Source: Chinchilla lanigera
Lineage: Eukaryota; Chordata; Mammalia; Rodentia; Chinchillidae
Length of the DNA: 64,000 bases
Assembly (NCBI RefSeq): GCF_000276665.1
Contig: NW_004955501.1
Location: 6,214,345-6,278,344, forward strand
Direction: 5' to 3'
This document shows, piece after piece, positions 57,390 to 64,000 of the stretch. The notes beneath the pieces were generated by a model. The model had not been told where the DNA came from, ran no database searches, and worked only from the letters and a program-made list of their open reading frames with translations. Made by a program: the position numbers and the translations under genes. The first letter of the stretch is position 1, and each line of letters opens with the position of its first letter.

Positions 57390-59270
57390 CTTTTTGCAAT
57401 AGCCCTTGTCAACTGGAAATGTGGGGAGAGGTGCCAGCTGGCCTTCACCTTCTTTGTGTGGGTGGGAGGTTTTGCTGGTATTGGCTACTTTTACTCAAGG
57501 GCCCTATTGGTGAGCCTGATTTCCCCATCATGTGACCCATGTCTTGGCCTAACTGTGTCAGGTCAGGGAGTTACTTGGACTTCACCACACCCACTTCTTA
57601 TGCTTTGGGGGGAACCAAGAGACCTGCACACATAATAAGACAACCTATTCCATCTGCCAACATGAAAATCAGTACACCTGTTTCAATCCAGAGTACTCCC
57701 TGACTGAGGAATGGTTCAAAATCTGACACTCCCAAAGTGAAGGATCATTAACAGAACCCAGGTTACAAATCCCCCCACCAGTATTGGTATGTTTTAATGA
57801 GTGTGCTGTCATTAGTAAAAATCCCTGGATGGTCCTAAAATGTGGAGAATTACCATGGAAATGAGAAATAGGCTCAGTGATAAGTATATGTATGAATAGG
57901 CCTGGCCTCAATCTGCCTGTTAGGGTGACTGCTGGGCTTATTGCCCATATTGGAGCTGTGTCTTGGGCCACATGGAAGGGTACAGATAAGGCAGCACTCT
58001 TCCAAAAGGGGCTGCCACTCTTATCTGTGAATTGGGAACCTGTAACCCAAAGTGGGAAAATGGCCTTCAAATTGGGATGAATCATATGAATGAATTACAT
58101 GAGTGATATGGCATTGAGCCAAGGACTGTACTAATTGCAAGAGGGTTGCTAACATCCAAATGGCCACATTTTATCAGGTTTTTCAGTCATTTTATAAGGA
58201 AATTGTATCCCCCCCCAATCCTGACCACAACCAAAGGCTTGTTTTTAACTCTAGCGGAGACTTAGCTCAGACCCTGAAGGCCTCTTCTTGCTATGTATAA
58301 AGGGGACCAAACATGGGCTGATCAATAGCCATGGGCAGCTAGAGAATTAGATCCCTGTGAACTTTATACTGAAACAGGGTACCCCAGCTCCACCACAGGG
58401 ATTTGGCTTCTCAAAACCTTAATAGCAAAGACACTGTCTTGCCCAGTGGGGAGGATGGTTCAACAAGGAGGAAGCCTAATGTGTCTTAGTCAAAAGTCCT
58501 ACCTATAACTCAATGTCCTGGAAGACTCAATGGTCGGGGTCCCTGACTACTTGGAATGAAACCCTCACCCCTTGTCCAATTTTTCTCATCGAAGGGGGGC
58601 CTGGGAAGATGTCTACACAGAATCAATTGATGGACCCCAGACTGACTGAACTGGATATGTGAGAGTACCATATATGCTGTACTTGCCCCAAACTGGTAAG
58701 TGTCTTGTGTATTAGGGACAATCTACCCCATTTGCCAGGACAGAACATCTGGGGGTCCAAGTGAATGGGGACAGAAGGCCCATAGAAAATGATATGCTTA
58801 GCAAATTGGCAACTGGAAAGACAACAAATAGCCCCCTGCATAATGCATTGTCATGGTCCTGCCAGCTGGGTAGAGGATGGGTCCTGGGGCTACTTATATG
58901 CAAAACTATGTAATTAGACTGCAAGCAGTTGTGGAAATTATAACTACTGAAACTGCCAAAGCTCTTAACTTGTTAGCCAAACAACAGACCAAAATGTGCA
59001 CTGCTAGCTATCAGAGTCACTTGGCCTTAGATCATCTGCTGTCTTCCCAGGGAGGAGTTTGTGGAAAATTTAACCTAAGCAACTGCTGCCTCCAAATAGA
59101 TTATGAGGAAAAGGTTATAGAGGAGATTACAGATCAAATGAGGACTATTGCTCACATTCCAACTCAGACCTGGAAAGACTGGGACCCTAGGGAACTGTCT
59201 AGGGGATGGTTTTCAATTTTGGGGGATTCAAAACCCTCATCAGTATTACACTCCTGATTTGGGGAATTTG
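57390..59270 (+). pseudogene. Retroviral envelope remnant (surface and transmembrane parts)
   Basis: The best-preserved part is a 126-codon frame at 58877-59257. It contains a heptad-like stretch (residues 15-50) and then SSQGGVC...CC with cysteines at residues 62, 70 and 71, the C-x7-CC transmembrane-subunit motif seen here. Upstream surface-subunit sequence is interrupted by several stops and shifts. No membrane anchor remains open in the same frame. It is therefore a dead env, not an intact syncytin-like gene. Confidence 0.72.
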
Positions 59271-59429
59271 TTTGAACCTGTCTCACCTGCCTTCCCTGGT
59301 TATATGTTCCCTCTCCAGCCTCACTGAGATGACGGTCAAAAGAAAACGGCCACACACACGATGATGTTATGGAAATACAAACCTCAGGATGACACTCTTT
59401 GACCCAAAATAGGATGGGGTCTGAGCATC

Positions 59430-59439
59430 AAAGGGGGAA
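59430..59439 (+). promoter_or_regulatory. Retroviral polypurine tract
   Basis: AAAGGGGGAA immediately before the inferred 3' LTR start (TAGG, probably a mutated TG) and about 170 bp after the end of the open env frame. Confidence 0.6.
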
Positions 59440-59780
59440 TAGGTAGGGCCCCTCCTGATGTGTCTAGGTGGAAACTTTCTGCAATGTAACGATATCGGCC
59501 TCTGTGTACACATGTACAGTTCTGATGTAACTCGGCAACATAAATCATACAACCAGACTGTAGGAGGTCAGTGTATGCCCATGTGAGGGAGACAAAGGCA
59601 CAGAAATTGGAGAAAAGGGTGCAACTGTGTCATGTTCTGCCCTCAGCCTTTGGATACCAATCTGCTGGGTCAGTACCAGCATGAATAGAGCTGCTTCCTG
59701 GGAAAAAGGCCTTGGTGCCCCATTTCACTAAATGGAAATCTGCAGCAAGAAAACATCCTGAGTTTTCAATTGAGTAGTTC
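59440..59780 (+). mobile_element. Putative 3' LTR of the plus-strand retrovirus
   Basis: Starts after the polypurine tract; the far end is not resolved. 'gatgtaactcggcaacataaatc' is AT-rich but no clear AATAAA is present. Confidence 0.4.
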
Positions 59781-59911
59781 CCCCTCAGAGCAAGAATACT
59801 TTAACTATTTTTTTATAGTTTATATCCGAGTAAGACTGAAGCAATGTACATAAAAAAACTACCAAAATAAAATAAAGAACCCCAGACTATACAAATATGT
59901 GATCAACAAAT

Positions 59912-60350
59912 GCTCAAATTTAAAAATGTATTACAGTAAAAAACACATTGCTATTCACTCTTCCAAATACTCCCTCTTCTTCAAACACACTTATTCCATC
60001 GTTCTTGCTGCTTTCTGAAGCACTGCTGGAAGTCTTTTCTCATGAGTATCTTGAGTTGCACTGCCATGCCGGCCTTGATGTCTTGACTGTGGGGAAAGCC
60101 AGAAGTCACACAGTGCCAGATCTGGTGAATAAGGGGGATGAGAATGCACCATAATGTTTTTATGGGCCTGCCTTACTCCGCAACGGCTTCTCTGTAGTTT
60201 TTACTACATCTTGTAAGACGCTTACAGAACAGCACTCTAGAACTGCTTCAGAAAGTGGTAAGAACAGTAGGATAAGTGTGTTCAAAGGGAGGGGATTCAC
60301 AGCAAGGTGTATTCTGCTGTAACAAATTTTTAAAAATTTAATAATTCACT
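59912..60350 (-). mobile_element. Mariner-derived fold-back element, copy 2
   Basis: Here the long transposase part is antisense (59940-60150; on the minus strand it reads a broken mariner C-terminus including the FWLFP-type region, then the frame through 'aagacttccagcagtgcttc'). The short arm at 60220-60330 is sense. This is copy 1's architecture in reverse, so both belong to one family with transposase C-terminal sequence in inverted arms. Confidence 0.72.
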
Positions 60351-60839
60351 ATATATTTCAAGCACACTGCATACGCTGAAATTAGGTGATTTAGTGATAA
60401 TAGTTCAATATTAAATTTTCTCTGAGAGACATTATAGAATACGCTTTTATTCAGCTGTGTCTATGTTTTATATGTCTTTGGAAATATACAAAAATCTAAG
60501 TGTTTTCTTCTGATAATATTTATTTACAGCAGCTTTAAAGATGAAGTATTTTTTAATGTTGTACTGTTACTTAGAAAGTATATTTAGAACAGAATGCTTG
60601 AAGTTGAAGAGTCTTGAGCAATCATTAATTCTAGTTTTGTTCTTTGCCTATGAAGGTCAGAAGCTCTAAGCTGTCTTTCCTTTTTTTCCCTAAGCTTTCT
60701 TAAGAATCTCTGAAAAACAACCAACTAGCAAGCTGAATATAAGGGAGAAGAATATTTGCAGAATAAGGGAGAATGATTTAATACACTTATTATGCAAAAT
60801 ATATATTATGAAATTTAACCATCTTGTAGCATGGAACAC

Positions 60840-60998
60840 GTCTCCTTTTTTAAGGTGCAGAATATTTCCTTGTATGTGTGAACCATATATCTTCAGGCAT
60901 CTGTTAATGGACATTTCATTTGTTTCCACCACTTTGTTATTGCAACAAGAATTTCTGTGCAAACATCTCTTTAGGATTCTTAGGGAATTCTTTAGGAT

Positions 60999-61031
<33 letters not shown>

Positions 61032-61555
61032 GTCTTTTTGAAATAGGATATCACTATTCATTTTTTAGACTGGCCTTGAATTCATTTTGTGGTCCAGGCT
61101 GGCCTTGAACTACAGTCATCCTCCTGCCTCAGTCTCAGCCTCCTGTGTCCTGGGATTACAGGCATGCACCAACCACACCCAACTGTAAAATTCTTATGTG
61201 AAATCTTTTGGATGTACACTGAGTGGTGGGATTACTGGATAGTTCTATGATAACCATAGTTCTCTTTGTAAATGTGCTGCCAAAGCAAGCACCCATAGTT
61301 CTATATTCAGCTTTTAATTGCTCTAGTTTCTAGCTTTAATTTTTTGAGGTACCTCCGTACTGTTTTACTACCAACAGAATTTTACATTCCCACCAGTGAT
61401 ACACAAAGCTTCCCATCTCTCTGCATGCCAGCAACACTTGTTATTTTTCATTCTTTTGATAGTGGCCATAGTTGTGAGTTAAAATCTCACTGTGGTTTTG
61501 TCTTCTTAATAATTACTGATGTTGAGCATCTTTTCATGTAACATGGATATTTATA
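60840..61555 (-). mobile_element. L1 fragment, antisense, split by a SINE
   Basis: 'ctgttaatggacatttcatt' and 'gtgcaaacatctctttag' lie left of the SINE; 'gggattactggatag', 'ttacattcccaccag' and 'ctcactgtggttttg' lie right. Together they are antisense L1 ORF2 3' sequence. Confidence 0.78.
60999..61186 (-). mobile_element. B1-type SINE with long poly-T side
   Basis: About 30 T, then a reverse-complement B1 with 'gtcatcctcctgcctcagtc' and GGGATTACAGGCATGCACCA. Confidence 0.88.
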
Positions 61556-61563
61556 AGGTGAAA

Positions 61564-61653
61564 TGGGCAGAGGGTATAGCTCAGTGGTAGATTACATGTC
61601 TGGCATGCCTGAGGCCCCAAGTTCAAAGCCCAGCACCACAAAACAAACAAAAA
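61564..61653 (+). mobile_element. ID-like tRNA-derived SINE
   Basis: 'gagggtatagctcagtggta' and 'caagttcaaagcccagcacc' show the A/B-box layout, with an (AAAC)n tail. It differs from the younger ID type, so it is an older subfamily. Confidence 0.78.
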
Positions 61654-61751
61654 CTCATATAAGGAAAAATGTTTTGTGCAGAATAATATGGGGGAAAAAC
61701 TAAGGTAGGCAGGTTGATAACAAATCTTGTGCCATGGTAGAAACACATTCT

Positions 61752-61838
61752 TGAGCTGGTGTGTAACTCAGTGTCAGAGAGCCTGCCTCGATGTGTGAGG
61801 TCCTGGGTTTGAGCCCCAGTGCTACAGAAATGAAAATC
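61752..61838 (+). mobile_element. ID-like tRNA-derived SINE
   Basis: 'gagctggtgtgtaactcagt' and 'ctgggtttgagccccagtgc' mark a second older ID-like copy 100 bp from the first. Confidence 0.75.
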
Positions 61839-62399
61839 AACACTCCTCCGAATTCCTTCTCTTTTTTTATGCTGGACTGTACCTGAAACTGCCCTCACAA
61901 TTCAGTCACTTTTTTCTTGTCCGACATTATTTTACCGTAATTGTTTTTTCTGACTTGATCTCCACAGACAGGTAAATTTTGAATGTTTGAGTCATTGCTT
62001 GTCAATATTGATATTACAAAGGACTCAGGAGATTTTCTAATTCCAAAAACCCCATTTTATAGGTGAAAAAAATGGATTAGGGACTGAAATTCAATTGAGA
62101 AGATTAACATAAAAAGAAAATGATTTTAATTGCTTAAAATATTTTTTCTACATTTTTAATTGACAATTAAAGTTGTATATATTTAAGGCATATAGTGTGA
62201 TGATTTGGTATACATATATACTTGAAATGATTTGCAAAATTATTTTAGTTAACACATTTGTCATTTTACATAGTGTCCGCTTTCATGTATGTGTGTTGTG
62301 AGAACATTACGGTCTCCTTTTTTTTTTTTAAAGCAAACTTTAAGTATATAGTACAGCCTCATTAACACGCTGTATTTTAGACCAGATCCATAGAATTCG

Positions 62400-62590
62400 T
62401 CCTTTTTGGGAGGAACTGGGTTCTGAGCCCAGGGCATGTGGATTGAGCGACATCCTCTGTCCTCACTTTATAAAATTTTGAAACAGGGTCTCGTTAAGTC
62501 ACTGAATTGCCCAGACTGGGCTAGAACTTGTAATCCTCCAGCCTCAGCTGCCCAGGGTGCTGAATTAGACATGTGTCCCTGTGTCCTGCT
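62400..62590 (-). mobile_element. B1-dID composite SINE, degenerate
   Basis: ID half reversed ('gaactgggttctgagcccag') then B1 half reversed ('gaaacagggtctcgttaagt', 'gtaatcctccagcctcagc'). Confidence 0.65.
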
Positions 62591-62822
62591 AACTTGTTTA
62601 TTTTATGACTAAAGGTGGTACACTTTGGCTACCTTTATACTTTGACTATTTCTATACTCCTTCAGGCTTTAGGGAATTCCTGTTGTCTTCTATGAATATG
62701 ACTTTTAGATTCTACATATAACTGACATAATTCAGTATTGCTGTTTTTCTGTCTGGCTTATTTCACTTAACATAATGCTTTCAGAGATCATCCACGCTGT
62801 CACAAGTGTCAGGATTTCCTTA

Positions 62823-62964
62823 TTTTTTGTTTGTTTTTTTTTGACAAACTCTATGGTGGTCTTGAACTCATTATGTGACCTAGGCTGGCCTCAAAATTGT
62901 AGTGATCCTCCTGCCTCAGCCTTTTGAGTGCTAGGATTATAGGTGTGTGCTATCATGCCTGGGG
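62823..62964 (-). mobile_element. B1-type SINE
   Basis: T-rich tail, 'ggtcttgaactcattatgtg', 'gtgatcctcctgcctcagc'. Flanks 'gatttccttatttttt' and 'gatttcttcatttttt' form a degenerate target duplication within L1. Confidence 0.85.
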
Positions 62965-63354
62965 GGATTTCTTCATTTTTTATGGCCAAATAATATTTCA
63001 TTGTGTGTATGCACAGTGGTATGTATTAATACTTTATCTATTCCTGTATTATAGACACTTAGTTTGTTTCCATGCCTGGCTACAATGAATAACGTTATAA
63101 TAAACATGGTGATGTATGTATCTCTTTAAGGTATTGATTTAATTTCCTTTGGTTATATACTCAGATGTGGGATTGCTGGATCATACAGTAATCCTACTGT
63201 TAATTTTTGAGGAACATCTACAATCTTTTCCATAATGGCTGTTCTAATTTACATTCCTACCAATGGTGCACTTCCTTTTTTCCTGCATCCTTGCTGATAT
63301 TTTTTATTTTTTGTCTTTCATTTAATTTCTATATTTTATTAAGGCTTAAATAAA

Positions 63355-63790
63355 TCAATAAAAGACACTGTAGAAAATAGTATCTAGTAATCAAATTGGT
63401 GGAATAGGAAAGAGGACCTAAAACCCGATTTATATTTTTCTGATCACTTGATTTTTAACAAAGGTGACAAAGCAGTCCAACAGGGAAGAAAACTCTTTTC
63501 AGCAAGTGGAGCCAGAATAAAGCAGTTGAATATGCATATTGTGAAAAATGAACCATGACCCCACCACCTCACCAAAGTGAATTTGAATTGGGTCATGGAC
63601 TGAAATGTAATAGCTAAAAAGTACAAAGCTTTTTTTTTGGTAGAAAATATAGGTGCATATCTTTGTGATATGTCTGCAGCCAAAGGTTTCTTAGATCCCA
63701 GAAATCAAAACCCTTTTAAAAGACCCAAAATTTAAGTCCATCAAAATTAAAACTCGTCGTGGAAAGATCCTGTTCATAAGAATAACTAGT
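63355..63790 (+). mobile_element. L1 ORF2 3' segment, sense, inside antisense L1
   Basis: 'acaaaggtgacaaagcagtc' and a broken frame reading HLTKVNLNWVMD then FLVENIG correspond to L1 ORF2 C-terminal sequence on the plus strand. The DNA on either side is antisense L1. Confidence 0.7.
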
Positions 63791-63892
63791 ATCAAATGGC
63801 ATTTATAAAGTAGCTTTGTAAAACTAGGTTAATAGATGTAACGGTTTTTCTTGTCTAGTTCTGATAAATTTCCTAATACATGTGAAGGGGCA

Positions 63893-64000
63893 GTTTGCTG
63901 TGGTTTTGATTTGCGTTCCCTTGTCATTAGTGATGGCGAGCCCTTTTCAGGTACCCGATGGCCCCTTTGTATGTCATCTGTGGAAAGATATGTATTTAGG
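63893..64000 (-). mobile_element. L1 fragment, antisense, continues past window
   Basis: 'gctgtggttttgatttgcg' and 'cattagtgatggcgagccc' continue the antisense L1 order from where 63310 stops. Confidence 0.7.

Larger units (their letters stand above)
52890..59439 (+). pseudogene. Class I-like endogenous retrovirus, 3' portion (broken)
   Basis: A plus-strand proviral remnant. The first 3.3 kb align with the minus-strand copy at 25540-27440 and carry a solo MaLR LTR at 54689-55065. Next come integrase C-terminal (56955-57165) and envelope (about 57390-59270) remnants, then a polypurine tract and a 3' LTR. All reading frames have stops. The leader and 5' LTR seen in the other copy are missing here. 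Most of pol is deleted or unrecognisable. Confidence 0.65.
62130..63310 (-). mobile_element. L1 LINE 3' end, antisense, with nested SINEs
   Basis: From 3' UTR ('gtatatatttaaggcatata') to ORF2 3' region ('ggccaaataatatttcattg', 'gtgggattgctggatcata', 'catccttgctgata'), all antisense. Two SINEs (62400-62590, 62823-62964) are nested in it. Confidence 0.82.

Noticed and set aside
58877..59257. Functional syncytin-like gene
   Set aside because: The surface region has stops and shifts and no in-frame membrane anchor is seen.
4510..64000. Coding exons of CPNE4
   Set aside because: Expected from human gene order, but no translated segment resembled the copine C2 or A domains.

Overview
The window is nuclear DNA of a placental mammal, almost certainly a rodent. 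It contains many B1-type SINEs with an internal quasi-duplication, ID (tRNA-derived) SINEs, B1+ID composites of the B1-dID kind, ERVL-MaLR LTRs, decayed L1, and old MIR/L2/MER5/MLT1-type copies. The B1-dID composites and the ID sequence type argue against mouse or rat and fit a squirrel-related or castorimorph (beaver, kangaroo rat) lineage; that placement is an inference.

Only one host coding segment is supported: exon 1 of ACP3 (prostatic acid phosphatase) on the minus strand at 4393-4509, encoding the signal peptide and first mature residues, with a perfect splice donor. Positions 1-4392 are therefore the start of ACP3 intron 1, and everything to the right is upstream intergenic DNA. In human the next gene on that side is CPNE4, divergently transcribed; no CPNE4 coding exon was recognised, but a CpG-enriched repeat-free block at 34690-35397 is a candidate distal promoter or untranslated exon.

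The rest is a layered repeat landscape. 4.7-12 kb: SINEs, an L1 tail, an unclassified LTR and an ID with a perfect 15-bp target duplication. 12.4-20.2 kb: MaLR pieces, including a near-complete 2.2 kb minus-strand element with both LTRs, a tRNA-Leu-type primer site and a 154-codon open frame. 25.5-29 kb (minus) and 52.9-59.8 kb (plus): two related, badly broken class I-like retrovirus copies in opposite orientation; the second keeps integrase and envelope remnants. 40.2-41.9 and 60.8-64 kb: L1 sequences. 43.9 and 59.9 kb: two copies of a mariner-derived fold-back element. Two assembly gaps (20551-21170, 35398-35682) abut SINEs.

No new multi-gene system was found. The most unusual signal is structural: three separate local inverted duplications (about 260, 61 and 46 bp) that lie close together, one of them splitting a SINE with a hairpin at the junction, plus several short tandem duplications. 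These look like traces of replication template switching. The mariner fold-back family, whose arms carry the transposase C-terminus facing both ways, is the second most interesting item.
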